DNA of 64,000 bases from Methylococcus sp. EFPC2 (GCF_016925495.1 NZ_CP070491.1:1240001-1304000), one strand, 5' to 3'. Shown: positions 10,004 through 20,701, numbered from the stretch's first letter. Translations and numbers: made by a program. The notes: a model not told the origin generated them from the letters alone.

Positions 10004-11061
10004 AAGCCGTCCGCCTTGCGGGTATCGAGCGCGTCGCGCAGGGCTTCGCCCATGAAGGTGAGCAGGAGCAGGGTGATCACCAGCACCGCGAAGGTGGACA
10101 GCGAGATCCACCAGGCGTCGAGATTGGCTTTGCCCTGCGAAAGCAACTCGCCCAGGCTGGGTACCGAGGGCGGCACGCCCAGGCCGAGAAAGTCCAGGCT
10201 GGTCAGCGCCAGGATGGCGGCGCTCATCCGAAACGGGAGAAAGGTTATCACCGGGGTCAGGCTGTTGGGCAGTATGTGGCGCCACATGATCTGAACATTA
10301 CCCAAGCCCAAGGCACGCGCGGCGCGCACATACTCGAGGGTGCGGTTGCGGTAGAACTCGGCGCGCACGTAGTCGGAGAGACCCATCCAGCCGAATGCCG
10401 ACAACAGGACGATTAACAACCAGAGGCTGGGATCGAAGATGGAGGCGAAGATGATGAGCAGGTAAAGCTCGGGCATGGAACTCCAGATTTCGATCAGGCG
10501 CTGGGCCACCAGGTCGAATCGCCCGCCGAAAAAGCCCATCAGGGCTCCGGTGAACACGCCTATGGCTATGCCGATGGCGGTCAGCGCCAAGCCGAACAGG
10601 ATCGACAGCCGGAAACCGTAGAGCAGCCGCGCCAACACGTCCCGACCCCGGTCGTCGGTGCCCAGCCAGTTTTCCGCCGAGGGCGGTGCCGGATTGGGCG
10701 ACGGGGTGAAATAATTGAGGGTGTTGTAGGAATAATGGTTGAGCGGGTAAAGCGCGAAGTTGCCGGGTTCGGCGAGGCGCTCCCTTATAAACGGGTCGAG
10801 ATAGTCGGCCGGGGTGGGGAAATCGCCACCGAACACCGTTTCCGGATAATCATGGACCAGAGGAAAATACCACTGTCCCTCATAGCGCACGACCAAAGGG
10901 GTATCGTTGCTGATGAGGTTGGCCAGCAGACTGATGCCGAACAGGACGATAAAAGCGATCAGGCTCCAGTAGCCCAGGCGGTGGCGGCGAAAGCGGAGCC
11001 AAGCACGGGCGCCGGGCGACAGTCTGATATCCGGGGTCGGGGAGGAAACGGGGGCGTTCAC
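10000..11061 (-). CDS. yejE: peptide ABC transporter permease
   Basis: The 353-residue inner-membrane permease has an N-terminal cytoplasmic tail, a first helix (LIAFIVLFGISLLANLI), a periplasmic loop of about 100 residues, and five further helices. The loop ends in NWLGTDDRGRDVLARLLYG, a hallmark of DppC/OppC-type permeases. The EAA-like motif is RAARALGLGNVQIMWRHILPN. Start and stop fit a five-base gap after yejB and an overlap with yejF. It forms the channel together with YejB. Confidence 0.94.
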   Translation of the reverse strand: MNAPVSSPTPDIRLSPGARAWLRFRRHRLGYWSLIAFIVLFGISLLANLISNDTPLVVRYEGQWYFPLVHDYPETVFGGDFPTPADYLDPFIRERLAEPGNFALYPLNHYSYNTLNYFTPSPNPAPPSAENWLGTDDRGRDVLARLLYGFRLSILFGLALTAIGIAIGVFTGALMGFFGGRFDLVAQRLIEIWSSMPELYLLIIFASIFDPSLWLLIVLLSAFGWMGLSDYVRAEFYRNRTLEYVRAARALGLGNVQIMWRHILPNSLTPVITFLPFRMSAAILALTSLDFLGLGVPPSVPSLGELLSQGKANLDAWWISLSTFAVLVITLLLLTFMGEALRDALDTRKADGL

Positions 11062-11066
11062 GGGAC

Positions 11067-12110
11067 TTAGTCCAAGGAGTCAAAATGGATGCGCGGGTCT
11101 ACCCATACATAACAAAGATCGGAAATCAGTTTGGTGACCAGTCCGATCAGCGTAAAAAGATAGAGGGAGCCCAAGACCACCGGGTAATCGCGGCGTATGA
11201 CCGATTCATAGGAAAGCAGGCCCAGGCCGTCCAGGGAAAACAGGGTCTCGATCAGCAATGAGCCGGTGAAGAAAGCGCCGATGAAGGCAGCCGGAAACCC
11301 CGTCACCAGGGGAATCAGCGCATTGCGAAAGACGTGGCGCCAAAGCACGGTCCGTTCTGACAAGCCCTTGGCGCGCGCCGTCAGCACATACTGCTTGCGG
11401 ATTTCTTCCAGGAAGGCGTTTTTGGTCAACAGGGTGATCACCGCGAAACTGCCGACCACTTCCGCGGTGACGGGCAGGGTGATATGCCATAGATAATCCA
11501 ATACCTTGCCCGTTAGGCTGAACTGCTCCCAGTTGTCCGAAGTCAGGCCGCGCAGGGGAAACCACTGCAAGAAACTGCCGCCGCCGAACAGCACCAGCAA
11601 GGCCACGCCGAGCACGAATCCGGGGATGGCGTAGCCAACCAGGACCACCAGGCTGGTGAGCGCGTCGAAGCGGCTGCCGGCACGCACCGCCTTGGCGATG
11701 CCCAGGGGTACCGAAATAAGATAAGTGAGCACGAAGGTCCACAGCCCCAGGCTGATGGATACCGGCAGTTTGGAGCGGATGAGCTCCCACACGCTGCGGT
11801 GCTGGTAGTAGCTTTCGCCCAGGTCGAACACCGCGAAGCGTTTGAGCGTCAGCCAGAATCGTTCCAGCGGCGGCTTGTCGAAACCGTAGAAAGCCTTCAG
11901 TTCCTCGAGTTTTTCCGGATCCAGACCCTGCCGCCCTTTGTAGAGCCCGGGACCGCCGCCGCCTGGACCGGTCTGGGCGGCTCTTAGCTCCTGCACCAAT
12001 TGTTCGACCGGGCCGCCGGGGACGAACTGGATCACGGTGAAGGTCAGGGCGATGACTCCCAGCAGGGTGGGGATCATCAACAACAAACGTCGGAGCAGAT
12101 AAGTCCACAT
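11067..12110 (-). CDS. yejB: peptide ABC transporter permease
   Basis: This 347-residue permease of the DppB/OppB type begins MWTYLLRRLLLMIPTLLGVI and contains FVPGGPVEQLV, the usual start of the family. The EAA-like motif is TARAKGLSERTVLWRHVFRNALIPLV. About six membrane helices are visible. The ATG at 12110 lies one base from the yejA stop and gives the canonical N-terminus; the frame extends further upstream but only inside yejA. It pairs with YejE. Confidence 0.94.
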   Translation of the reverse strand: MWTYLLRRLLLMIPTLLGVIALTFTVIQFVPGGPVEQLVQELRAAQTGPGGGGPGLYKGRQGLDPEKLEELKAFYGFDKPPLERFWLTLKRFAVFDLGESYYQHRSVWELIRSKLPVSISLGLWTFVLTYLISVPLGIAKAVRAGSRFDALTSLVVLVGYAIPGFVLGVALLVLFGGGSFLQWFPLRGLTSDNWEQFSLTGKVLDYLWHITLPVTAEVVGSFAVITLLTKNAFLEEIRKQYVLTARAKGLSERTVLWRHVFRNALIPLVTGFPAAFIGAFFTGSLLIETLFSLDGLGLLSYESVIRRDYPVVLGSLYLFTLIGLVTKLISDLCYVWVDPRIHFDSLD

Positions 12111-12111
12111 A

Positions 12112-13980
12112 TCAGGGCTGGCTCGTAGATTCGGGCTGACGCCACCAAGTGGTGAGTATCCAGTCGCCAGCCGCATAATAAAGCGGGAGGGTTTCGGCAA
12201 ATCCGAGAGTGCGACGATAGGCGACCCAATGGGTAGGCAGGTACCAGTCCGGGATGACGTAGTGACCGTGCATCAGCACCCGGTCGAGGGCGCGGGCGAT
12301 GGTCACCTGTTCGTCTCTCGAGGCGGCCCGGAGCAGGCGGTCGATCAGCGCGTCCACGGCGGGTGACTGCACGCCGAGATAGTTTTCCGACCCGGGCTGT
12401 TTGGCGGCCTCGCTGCCGAAGCGTCCCACTTGCTCGTTACCCGGGCTCTGTACGTCCGGATAGCGCAGGCTCGTCATGTCGAAATCGAAGCTGTCCAGAC
12501 GCTTGCCGTAGAGTGCGAAATCGGTGAGCCGCTCGGTGACGCGCACGCCCAGTTTTTCCCAATTCCGGATCAAGGCCGCGGTAATGCGCGACATGGAAGC
12601 ATCATCTTCCAGGATTTCAAATTCTAACGGGCGACCCTGGGCATCGCGCAAGGCACCGTCGCGATAGGTCCAGCCGGCTTCCGCGAGGAGCTCGCGGGCC
12701 TGGCGCAGATTGTCGCGCAGGCTGCCCGGGGGCGCCGTGGACGGCGGAGGTGGCAGGGGCCCGAACACCTCAGGCGGCAATTGGCCACGCAAAGGCTCCA
12801 GCACGGCCAGTTCCCCGGCATCCGGCAGGCGCCCGGGCGTGGAACTCGCCGCCATTTCCGTATTGGCGAAGTAGCTGTCCAGTCGCGTGTAGCGGTCGAA
12901 AAACAATTGCCTGTTCAGCCACTCGAAATCCATGGCGAGGATCAGTGCCTTCCGTACCCGGACATCGGCGAAAAGGGGGCGGCGCAGATTCATGATGAAG
13001 CCCTGCATGCCGGCACCGTTGTGTTGCGGAAACTCGCGTTTCAGAAGTTCGCCGCTGCGGAATCGGGAACCTTCATAGCGACGCACCCAGCTCTTGGCCC
13101 GGTTTTCCACGACGGCGTCGAATTCGCCGGCCTTGAAGGCTTCCAGCCGCGCTATGTCGTCCTTGTACAAATGGAAGGTGACGGTCGCGAAATTGAACAT
13201 TCCGCGGCGCACGTTGAGATCCTTGGCCCACCAGTCGGGGTTGCGCCTGAAACTGATGTTGCGGCCGCCGTCGTACTTTTCGATCACATAGGGGCCGCTG
13301 CCGATTGGAGGTTCGAACGCAAGCGTGTCGAAGGGCGTGACGCTACCATCGGCCTTGAGTCCCCATTTGGGACTGAATACGGGCAGCCCGGTCGCAACGA
13401 TCAGTGGGAGTTCGCTATTCTCCTGCTTGAAGTCGAAACGCACCACCCGTTCCGATTCCACCACGGCAGCCGTCACGTCACTGAAATAGCTGCGATAAGC
13501 CGGGCTCGCCAGCGGGCTCACCAGCGTGTCAAACGAATATTTGACGTCCTGAGCCAGCACCGGGTCGCCGTTGGAAAACCGCGCCTGCGGATTCAGGCGG
13601 AAGCGGACCGACAGCTTGTTCGGCGCGACCGCTATGTCTTCCGCCAGCAGGCCATAGGCGCTGCCGATTTCATCGCTGCTGCCGACCGCCAGGCTTTCGA
13701 ACATCAGTTCCGAGACGCCCGGCGCCGGGTTTCCCTTGAGGGTGAAGGGGTTGAACTTGTCGAAACTGGTGCGCCGGTCCGGATTTGGAAGCACCAGAGT
13801 CCCTTCTTTGGGGGCGTCGGGATTCAGATAGTCGAAATGATGGAATCCGGCCGGATATTTGAGTTTGCCGTATTGGGCGATACCGTAATCGGCCAAGACC
13901 GGATGAGACCCGAGCGGCACGAGTAAGAGCACGGCCTTCAAGTAGTGGGGAAGGCGTGGGTGCAAGCGAAATAAACTCAT
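12112..13980 (-). CDS. yejA: periplasmic peptide-binding protein of the Yej transporter
   Basis: The 622-residue solute-binding protein (SBP_bac_5 type) captures oligopeptides in the periplasm and delivers them to YejBEF. A signal peptide is evident (hydrophobic LKAVLLLVPLGS, cleavage likely after VLA). The mature part starts with KLKYPAGFHHFDYLNPDAP, typical of YejA, and contains VAPNKLSVRFRLNP and GSGPYVIEKYDGGRNISFRR. The start at 13980 is the first in-frame ATG before the signal peptide; the frame is open another 900 bases upstream, but this is not coding by content. It is the first gene of yejABEF. Confidence 0.93.
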   Translation of the reverse strand: MSLFRLHPRLPHYLKAVLLLVPLGSHPVLADYGIAQYGKLKYPAGFHHFDYLNPDAPKEGTLVLPNPDRRTSFDKFNPFTLKGNPAPGVSELMFESLAVGSSDEIGSAYGLLAEDIAVAPNKLSVRFRLNPQARFSNGDPVLAQDVKYSFDTLVSPLASPAYRSYFSDVTAAVVESERVVRFDFKQENSELPLIVATGLPVFSPKWGLKADGSVTPFDTLAFEPPIGSGPYVIEKYDGGRNISFRRNPDWWAKDLNVRRGMFNFATVTFHLYKDDIARLEAFKAGEFDAVVENRAKSWVRRYEGSRFRSGELLKREFPQHNGAGMQGFIMNLRRPLFADVRVRKALILAMDFEWLNRQLFFDRYTRLDSYFANTEMAASSTPGRLPDAGELAVLEPLRGQLPPEVFGPLPPPPSTAPPGSLRDNLRQARELLAEAGWTYRDGALRDAQGRPLEFEILEDDASMSRITAALIRNWEKLGVRVTERLTDFALYGKRLDSFDFDMTSLRYPDVQSPGNEQVGRFGSEAAKQPGSENYLGVQSPAVDALIDRLLRAASRDEQVTIARALDRVLMHGHYVIPDWYLPTHWVAYRRTLGFAETLPLYYAAGDWILTTWWRQPESTSQP

Positions 13981-14340
13981 CGATGAAGTATCGGAATCGG
14001 GCGCCCTGGATCTGCGGTAAGGGTATGCGCCACACTCGGTTAGTCGGTCTTTGCGCCGGCTGGACGGGGGGTGCCGGTGGCAGTGGTGTTCAGTCTCGCA
14101 GACTCCGGGGTCTGCGCGCACCGGAGAATGAGGTAACGGCCGATGAGTGTCAAGTCGCGCCACGCTCGGACCCGCATGGCGCAACGGCCGTACCCGGTAA
14201 GTTGCCGAGGCGCTATTGCCAGTCCGCCGGTTTGGTCGTAGAAAGGCCGGTAGCGCGACGGTCGGGCGCTTAAGGAGCGGGTCGCGACGACGCGCCAATG
14301 TTGTGTTTGCGGAATCCCCAATCAATGCAGGAGTTTGGCT
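13981..14340. other. divergent intergenic region yejA / cytochrome c
   Basis: This 360-base gap holds the promoters of both flanking genes. I found no convincing -35/-10 pair, repeat or terminator. An open frame on the minus strand reads through it without family character. A clear GCAGGAG ribosome-binding site for the cytochrome gene lies at 14327-14333. Confidence 0.4.
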
Positions 14341-14649
14341 ATGAAAAATACCGGTTTGATGCTCGGTGTTCTGGTGTTCGCTTGCGCCGGAACGGCTTAC
14401 GCCAACGAAGAGCTTGCAAAAGCCAAGGGCTGTTTGAATTGTCATGCGATCGACGTTAAGAAGGTCGGACCGGCTTACCGGGAGGTCGCGAAGAAATACG
14501 AAGGGCAAGCGGATGCCGCTGCCAGGTTGGGCGACAAGATCGTGCAAGGAGGAGCCGGGGCTTGGGGCACTCTGCCCATGCCGCCGAATCCCGCTGTGAA
14601 ACCCGAGGAAGCCAAGCAACTGGCGAACTGGATTTTGAACCTGAAATAA
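14341..14649 (+). CDS. small periplasmic cytochrome c (c551/c552 type)
   Basis: The 102-residue protein has a signal peptide (LMLGVLVFACAGTAYA) and one heme c site, CLNCH at residues 31-35. The sixth heme ligand is probably Met80 in GTLPMPPN, the standard motif of c551/c552 and c8 cytochromes. It would carry single electrons in the periplasm. The ATG at 14341 follows a GCAGGAG site with good spacing; a TTG two codons upstream is less likely. It is monocistronic between divergent or convergent neighbours, so its redox partners cannot be read from context. Confidence 0.92.
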   Translation: MKNTGLMLGVLVFACAGTAYANEELAKAKGCLNCHAIDVKKVGPAYREVAKKYEGQADAAARLGDKIVQGGAGAWGTLPMPPNPAVKPEEAKQLANWILNLK

Positions 14650-14726
14650 AATCCGCTGACTTTCTCGATGGCGCGGGCGCGGGGAGCGGGCTTGACTCTG
14701 CCCCTGCCCCGTATCGGTAGGGTGCA

Positions 14727-15401
14727 TCACGCCTTGATGACCAGCCCCAGACCGTCCGCCACCGGTAACAGGCTGCTGTGGACCCGTTCGTCGCGGTGGA
14801 TTTTTTCGTTGAGCGCGCGGATGGCGGCCGTGTCCGGGTCGTTCGCTTTCGGGTCGGCTACGCGGCCGTCCCACAGCAGGTTGTCGATCAGCAGGAGTCC
14901 GCCCGGGCGCAAAAGCTTGAGGCTGCGCTCGTAATAGCCGTCATAGTTGACCTTGTCGGCGTCGATAAAGGCGAGGTCGTAGCGCCCCGCTTGGCCGTCC
15001 CCGAGGAGTCCGTCCAGCGTGTCCAGGGCGGGTGCCAAGCGGAGTTCTATTTTGTCGGCCACGCCGGCTTCCTCCCAATACCGGCGCGCAATCGTGGTCC
15101 AGGCTTCGTGGATGTCGCAGGCGGTGATCTGGCCGCCTTCAGGCAGGGCCAAGGCCATGGCCAACGAGCTGTAGCCCGTGAATACGCCCACTTCCAGGAT
15201 GCGCTTGGCGCCAGTCAGGCGCACCAGCAGCGCCATGAACTGCCCCTGTTCCGGCGCGATCTGCATGTTGGCCTGCGGCAGTCCTGCGGTTTCGTCCCTC
15301 AGACGGCGCAAGGGTTCTGGTTCGCGCAAGGACACCGACAGCAGGTAGTTGTAAAGTGCGTCATCCAGACCGATAGACTTGTTCGACACGTGAGTTCCCA
15401 T
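14727..15401 (-). CDS. SAM-dependent O-methyltransferase (caffeoyl-CoA OMT family)
   Basis: This 224-residue class I methyltransferase has the SAM-binding motif LEVGVFTGYSSLAMAL, the metal-site motif FIDADK, and LLIDNLLWDGRV near the end. These fit the cation-dependent OMT family (Methyltransf_3). The physiological acceptor in bacteria is generally unknown. The ATG at 15401 gives the family's usual length. It is divergent from the creA-like gene, with about 75 bases between. Confidence 0.88.
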   Translation of the reverse strand: MGTHVSNKSIGLDDALYNYLLSVSLREPEPLRRLRDETAGLPQANMQIAPEQGQFMALLVRLTGAKRILEVGVFTGYSSLAMALALPEGGQITACDIHEAWTTIARRYWEEAGVADKIELRLAPALDTLDGLLGDGQAGRYDLAFIDADKVNYDGYYERSLKLLRPGGLLLIDNLLWDGRVADPKANDPDTAAIRALNEKIHRDERVHSSLLPVADGLGLVIKA

Positions 15402-15477
15402 GACAATTCGAATTATGAACCGAACGCCGCGCACGCGGCGCGACCTTCGGTTCGACATTCATAACAGGCCAAGTTCC

Positions 15478-15930
15478 ATGAATAAACACCTTTTGTGTGC
15501 GCTGCTGTTTTCCACCGCGGCCGGCGCCGAAGAAATCGGCTGCGTCACGACGGCATGGAAGCTGATAGGCGCCAACCACAAGATCTGCGTGGACGCCTTC
15601 TCCGATCCCAAGATTCCGGGGGTCACTTGCCATATCAGCCAGGCCCGCACCGGCGGGATCGCAGGCGCGGTGGGCCTGGCGGAAGACCCGTCGAAGTTCA
15701 GCCTGGCTTGCCGGCAGACGGGTCCCATCAGCTTGCCGGCCGGCCTGAGGAGCGGGGAAAAGGTGTTCTCGGAAGATACCTCGGTCTTCTTCAAGACCAC
15801 CGATGTGATCCGCCTGTTCGACGCCAGGAACAACACCCTGGTCTATCTCGCGGTCAGCCAGAAGATCATCGAAGGCGCACCTGCCAGCAGTCTGTCCACC
15901 GTACCGGTGATGCCTTGGGGCGGCAAGTAG
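15478..15930 (+). CDS. creA: CreA family protein
   Basis: The 150-residue exported protein has a short signal peptide (LLCALLFSTAAGA). It contains EEIGCVTTAWKLIGANHKICVDAF and GVTCHISQARTGGIAGAVGLAEDPSKF, the conserved CreA core with paired cysteines. It ends in YLAVSQKIIEGAPASSLSTVPV. CreA function is not known. The ATG at 15478 gives the signal peptide; the frame is open upstream. The protein is slightly shorter than E. coli CreA at its N-terminus. Confidence 0.88.
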   Translation: MNKHLLCALLFSTAAGAEEIGCVTTAWKLIGANHKICVDAFSDPKIPGVTCHISQARTGGIAGAVGLAEDPSKFSLACRQTGPISLPAGLRSGEKVFSEDTSVFFKTTDVIRLFDARNNTLVYLAVSQKIIEGAPASSLSTVPVMPWGGK

Positions 15931-16141
15931 GGTAAGCTGGAAAAACGCACATCAAGGGTTCGAGCCCGTTTTGCCCCCTTTGCGCCTGAGGCCGCCCCCC
16001 TTCTCGGGGAAGCGGAGACTTGCGCTTACGCCCTTAGTCTGTAAACATCGAAGCCAGCGGTCGGGATGATGGTCCCTAAGGATTGGGTCCGGGGCGCGCT
16101 TTGCCCAGCCGCGGGCCTTCATTGGGCGCGCGTATCGCCAC

Positions 16142-18163
16142 ATGTCTAATCACCATACCTTAAACCCCCAACAACTCGCCGCCGTCCGCCAAATCGAGCA
16201 TCCGCTGCTGGTTCTGGCCGGTGCTGGCAGCGGCAAGACGCGGGTGATCACCGAAAAGATCGCCTACCTCATCCGTCAGGGCACACCCGCCCGGCATATC
16301 GCCGCGGTGACGTTCACCAACAAGGCGGCGCGGGAAATGAAGCAGCGCGTAAGCAAACTGGTGCCGGACAAGGACGCGCGCGGCCTGCGTGTTTCCACGT
16401 TCCACGCGCTCGGGCTGGACATCGTGCGCCGTGAGCATAAGGCGCTCGGATTCAAACCGGCCATTTCCATCTTCGACGAGCACGACCGTACGGTATTGCT
16501 CAAGGAGCTGATCCAGCACGGGCCCGCCGCCTACGACATCGACAAGGTGGATTTCTACGCCCAGCGTATCAGTCGCTGGAAGAATCTGTTTCTGACCCCC
16601 GAGCAGGCCTCGAGCCTGGGCGACTTGTTGCCGGACGAGGCGATCGCCGCCCGGATTTATGCCGATTACGTCCGCCAGATACGTGCCTATAACGCGGTTG
16701 ATTTCGACGACCTGATCTTCCAGCCGGTGCTGCTGTTCCAGGATCAGCCCGAGGTACTGGAGAAGTGGCGCAGGCAGATCCGCTATCTGCTGGTGGACGA
16801 ATATCAAGACACCAATTTGACTCAATACCAGATGGTCAAACTGCTCACCGGGACGTTGGGGCGATTCACCGTGGTGGGCGACGACGACCAGTCCATTTAT
16901 GCCTGGCGCGGCGCACAGCCGGAGAATCTGGCCCAGCTGCAGCGCGATTATCCGCGCCTGGAAGTGGTCAAACTGGAGCAGAACTACCGTTCCACCGGCC
17001 GCATCCTGAAGGTCGCCAACCAACTCATCGCCAACAATCCGCACGTATTCGAGAAGCGCCTATGGAGCGCCTTGGGACACGGCGACCCCGTGCGCATACT
17101 CAAGGCCAGGGACGAGATCGCGGAAGCGCGCCAGGTGGTTTCCGATATCGTCCATCACAAGTTCCGCCACAATACCGCCTTTGCCGATTACGCCATCCTG
17201 TATCGCGGCAATCATCAATCGCGCCTGTTCGAGCGCACCTTGCGCGAACATAGCGTGCCTTATTTCATCAGCGGCGGGGCGTCCTTCTTCGCCAATGCCG
17301 AGATCAAGGACGTGCTCGCCTATCTGCGCCTGCTGGTCAATCCGGACGACGACGCGGCTTTCCTGCGCGTGGTCAACACCCCGCGCCGCGAGATCGGTCC
17401 GACCACCTTGGAAAAACTCAGCCTATACGCGAACCGGCGCCAAGTGAGTCTGTTCGCCGCCTGCTTCGAACTGGGCTTGGGGCAGGTGTTACCGGAAAAT
17501 GCGGTCCAACGGCTGCGCCACTTCGGCGAATGGCTGACGGATGTGGGCGATCGCGCCGGTCGTGGCGATACCTTTGCCGTTTTGGACGAGTTCATCGAAG
17601 CGCTGGGCTACGAGGACTGGCTACGCGAGGTCAGCACCAGCGATGCCCAGGCGGACCGCCGCATGGGCAATGTGCGGGAATTGCTGGATTGGCTCAGACG
17701 CATAGGCAAGGACGACGAGGGACAGGACAAGTCGCTGGCGGAAACCGTCGCCCGCATCATGCTGCTGGATATCCTGGATCGCCAGGAAGAAGAAAACAGC
17801 GGCGACCGGGTCAGCCTCATGACTCTGCATGCGGCAAAAGGGCTGGAGTTTCCCTATGTCTATCTGGTCGGTGCCGAGGAAAACCTGTTGCCGCACCAGA
17901 CCAGCATCGAGGAAAACACCATAGAAGAAGAACGCCGGCTGGCTTATGTGGGCATCACCCGCGCGCAGAAGCAGCTCAGCATCAGCTATTGCACCCACCG
18001 CAAGCGCTATGGCGAGATGGCCGATTGCCGGCCGAGCCGGTTTCTGGACGAATTGCCCGCGGAAGAATTGGAATGGCCGGACCGTAATCCGGTCGATCCC
18101 GAAGTGAAAAAGGAGCGCGGGCGCGCCTCGCTGGCCCAGCTCAAGTCCATGCTGGGAAGCTGA
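16142..18163 (+). CDS. rep: ATP-dependent DNA helicase Rep
   Basis: The 673-residue SF1A helicase moves 3' to 5' on single-stranded DNA and helps replication forks pass protein blocks. Motifs are in order: LNPQQLAAV (Q motif), AGAGSGKTRVI (Walker A), LLVDEYQDTN (Walker B), GDDDQSIYAWRGA (motif III), LEQNYRST (IV), MTLHAAKGLEF (V) and YVGITRA (VI). The length equals E. coli Rep rather than the longer UvrD. The ATG at 16142 is the only reasonable start. About 210 bases separate it from creA. Confidence 0.95.
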   Translation: MSNHHTLNPQQLAAVRQIEHPLLVLAGAGSGKTRVITEKIAYLIRQGTPARHIAAVTFTNKAAREMKQRVSKLVPDKDARGLRVSTFHALGLDIVRREHKALGFKPAISIFDEHDRTVLLKELIQHGPAAYDIDKVDFYAQRISRWKNLFLTPEQASSLGDLLPDEAIAARIYADYVRQIRAYNAVDFDDLIFQPVLLFQDQPEVLEKWRRQIRYLLVDEYQDTNLTQYQMVKLLTGTLGRFTVVGDDDQSIYAWRGAQPENLAQLQRDYPRLEVVKLEQNYRSTGRILKVANQLIANNPHVFEKRLWSALGHGDPVRILKARDEIAEARQVVSDIVHHKFRHNTAFADYAILYRGNHQSRLFERTLREHSVPYFISGGASFFANAEIKDVLAYLRLLVNPDDDAAFLRVVNTPRREIGPTTLEKLSLYANRRQVSLFAACFELGLGQVLPENAVQRLRHFGEWLTDVGDRAGRGDTFAVLDEFIEALGYEDWLREVSTSDAQADRRMGNVRELLDWLRRIGKDDEGQDKSLAETVARIMLLDILDRQEEENSGDRVSLMTLHAAKGLEFPYVYLVGAEENLLPHQTSIEENTIEEERRLAYVGITRAQKQLSISYCTHRKRYGEMADCRPSRFLDELPAEELEWPDRNPVDPEVKKERGRASLAQLKSMLGS

Positions 18164-18200
18164 GCGGGCCGCGTTGGCGCAGAAAACCCGATTGAAGGCT

Positions 18201-18224
18201 AAAAAAGGATATCCCGTCGGGTAT
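18201..18224 (-). terminator. likely rho-independent terminator of acs-glnK
   Basis: Read on the minus strand, an ATaCCCG / CGGGaTAT stem is followed by CC and six T residues. It lies just after the glnK stop, between convergent glnK and rep. The stem is short, so the call is moderate. Confidence 0.5.
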
Positions 18225-18232
18225 GGCCGGTC

Positions 18233-18589
<357 letters not shown>

Positions 18590-18592
18590 TCA

Positions 18593-20533
18593 TTAATTGG
18601 GCCGGACCCTATTATGGATGATGTCGTCCACCACGCCGGGGTCGGCCAGCGTGGAGGTGTCTCCCAGGTTGTCGACGTCGTTCGCCGCTACCTTGCGCAG
18701 GATACGGCGCATGATTTTACCTGAACGCGTTTTAGGTAGGTTAGGAGCCCACTGGATATAGTCGGGCGTGGCGATGGGACCTATTTCCTGACGCACGAGT
18801 TGTATCAATTCCTTTTTTAGCTCGTCGCTGGGTTTTATCCCGCTTACCAGGGTCACATAGGCGTATATCCCCTGTCCCTTGATGTCGTGGGGATAGCCGA
18901 CCACGGCCGCCTCTGCAACGGCATCGTGCAGCACCAGCGCACTTTCGATTTCGGCGGTTCCCATGCGGTGGCCGGACACGTTCAACACATCGTCCACCCG
19001 GCCGGTGATCCAGTAATAGCCGTCCTGGTCGCGGCGGGCGCCGTCGCCGGTGAAATACTTGCCCGGATAAGTGGAAAAATACGTTTCAACGAAGCGCTGA
19101 TGATTGCCGTAAACCGTGCGTGCCTGGCCCGGCCAGGAGGTATCGAGAACCAGCACGCCTTCGGTCACGCCTTCCAATTCATTGCCTTGCGCATCGAAGA
19201 TGCCGGGCTTAATGCCAAAAAAGGGCAGGGTGGCCGAGCCGGGCTTCAAGCGGGTGGCTCCGGGCAAGGGGGTGATGAGTATGCCGCCGGTTTCGGTTTG
19301 CCACCAGGTGTCGACGACAGGGCAGCGACCATCACCCACGACGTGGTAATACCACTCCCAGGCCTCGGGATTGATCGGCTCGCCGACCGAACCCAGGATG
19401 CGCAGGCTTGCCCGGCTGGTGTGTCGAACCAGGTCGTCGCCCAACCCCATGAGGGCGCGTATTGCCGTCGGGGCCGTGTAGAAGATGTTGACCCGGTGTT
19501 TGTCTATGATTTGCCAGAAGCGGTCGGGCTTCGGGTAAGTCGGTACGCCTTCGTACATGAGCGTGGTCGCTCCGTTGCACAAAGGGCCATACACGATATA
19601 GGAATGACCCGTGACCCAGCCGACATCGGCGGTACACCAGTAGATTTCTCCGTCCCGGTAATCGAAAACGTAGCGATGGGTCATCGCCGTGTAGAGCAGG
19701 TAGCCACCCGTGGTATGCAGCACACCCTTGGGTTTGCCGGTCGAGCCCGAGGTGTAGAGGATGAACAAGGGGTCTTCCGCATCCATTTCTTCGGGCGGAC
19801 AGTCGCTTGAGGCCTGTTCGACCGCCTCGTGATACCAGACATCACGATTTTCGACCCAATCGATAGGTGCCCCGGTGACGCGGACGACGAATACGGTTTG
19901 CACGTTCGGGCAGGATTCCAAGGCATGGTCCAGATTAGCCTTAAGCGGGACGTGCTTGCCGCCGCGTCTGCCCTCGTCGGCACAGACGGCGTATCGGCAA
20001 TCCGCATCCTGGATGCGGTCTTTCAACGCTTCCGACGAAAAGCCGCCGAAAACGATGGAGTGGATGGCGCCTATCCGCGCGCAGGCCAGCATGGCAATGG
20101 CGGCTTCCGGCACCATGGGCATGTAGATGCATACCCTATCCCCTTTACCGACCCCGTGGGACTTGAGCGTATTGGCGAAACGACAGACCTGCTCGTGCAA
20201 TTCCCGGTAGCTGATCTTCCGGTCGACGCTTGGGTCGTCGCCTTCCCAGAGGATGGCCGTCTGTTCGCTTCTCTCGGCCAGGTGACGATCCAGACAGTTG
20301 AAGCTGACATTGAGCTTGCCGCCTTGGAACCAATGTATGCGCCCTGTGTGGAAGTCGCAGTCCTGCACCTTTTCCCATGGTTTGATCCAGGTGAGGAATT
20401 TCTCGGCCTGTTCCGACCAGAAGGCTTCCGGCTGTCTGATCGAGCGGTCGTACATTTCCCGGTACTTCGCTTCGTCGATTTGTGCACTGGAGGCGATTTC
20501 CGGGGGAACCTCGTAGATCTTGTCGGCTGACAT
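18593..20533 (-). CDS. acs: acetyl-CoA synthetase (AMP-forming)
   Basis: The 646-residue enzyme activates acetate to acetyl-CoA through acetyl-AMP. It carries the AMP-binding P-loop [26 protein letters not shown], and the C-terminal [15 protein letters not shown] with the catalytic Lys that is acetylated in this family. Length and N-terminus ([17 protein letters not shown]) match Acs. The gene heads a probable two-gene unit with PII. No cation/acetate symporter is adjacent. Confidence 0.96.
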   Translation of the reverse strand: MSADKIYEVPPEIASSAQIDEAKYREMYDRSIRQPEAFWSEQAEKFLTWIKPWEKVQDCDFHTGRIHWFQGGKLNVSFNCLDRHLAERSEQTAILWEGDDPSVDRKISYRELHEQVCRFANTLKSHGVGKGDRVCIYMPMVPEAAIAMLACARIGAIHSIVFGGFSSEALKDRIQDADCRYAVCADEGRRGGKHVPLKANLDHALESCPNVQTVFVVRVTGAPIDWVENRDVWYHEAVEQASSDCPPEEMDAEDPLFILYTSGSTGKPKGVLHTTGGYLLYTAMTHRYVFDYRDGEIYWCTADVGWVTGHSYIVYGPLCNGATTLMYEGVPTYPKPDRFWQIIDKHRVNIFYTAPTAIRALMGLGDDLVRHTSRASLRILGSVGEPINPEAWEWYYHVVGDGRCPVVDTWWQTETGGILITPLPGATRLKPGSATLPFFGIKPGIFDAQGNELEGVTEGVLVLDTSWPGQARTVYGNHQRFVETYFSTYPGKYFTGDGARRDQDGYYWITGRVDDVLNVSGHRMGTAEIESALVLHDAVAEAAVVGYPHDIKGQGIYAYVTLVSGIKPSDELKKELIQLVRQEIGPIATPDYIQWAPNLPKTRSGKIMRRILRKVAANDVDNLGDTSTLADPGVVDDIIHNRVRPN

Positions 20534-20619
20534 CGTTATGAGTTTCCTTATGAGAGTGCGCGGCGGTCGGTATTTTTACAAAAAAACGGCTTTCGTTCGA
20601 GTTGGCTTGCCCTGAAAGC

Positions 20620-20652
20620 GCAAAAGGCCGACCGCTTGTGGCGGTCGGCCTT
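20620..20652 (-). terminator. rho-independent terminator of rpoS
   Basis: A perfect 12-bp inverted repeat (AAGGCCGACCGC / GCGGTCGGCCTT) with a five-base loop lies about 50 bases beyond the rpoS stop. On the minus strand the stem is followed by TTTT. It also lies upstream of acs and separates the two units. Confidence 0.85.
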
Positions 20653-20701
20653 ACTGCTCGTCGTATGGTTCGGTGATGAGTAGCGTCAGCTCATGCCAGT
20701 G

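Noticed and set aside
12781-13926. 381-codon plus-strand frame opposite yejA
   Set aside because: It has low-complexity, His/Gln-rich content typical of antisense reading of a GC-rich gene and no recognisable domain.
15950-15985. tRNA-like T-loop (GGGTTCGAGCCC)
   Set aside because: No acceptor, D or anticodon arm fits upstream, where the creA gene ends, and no CCA end is present.
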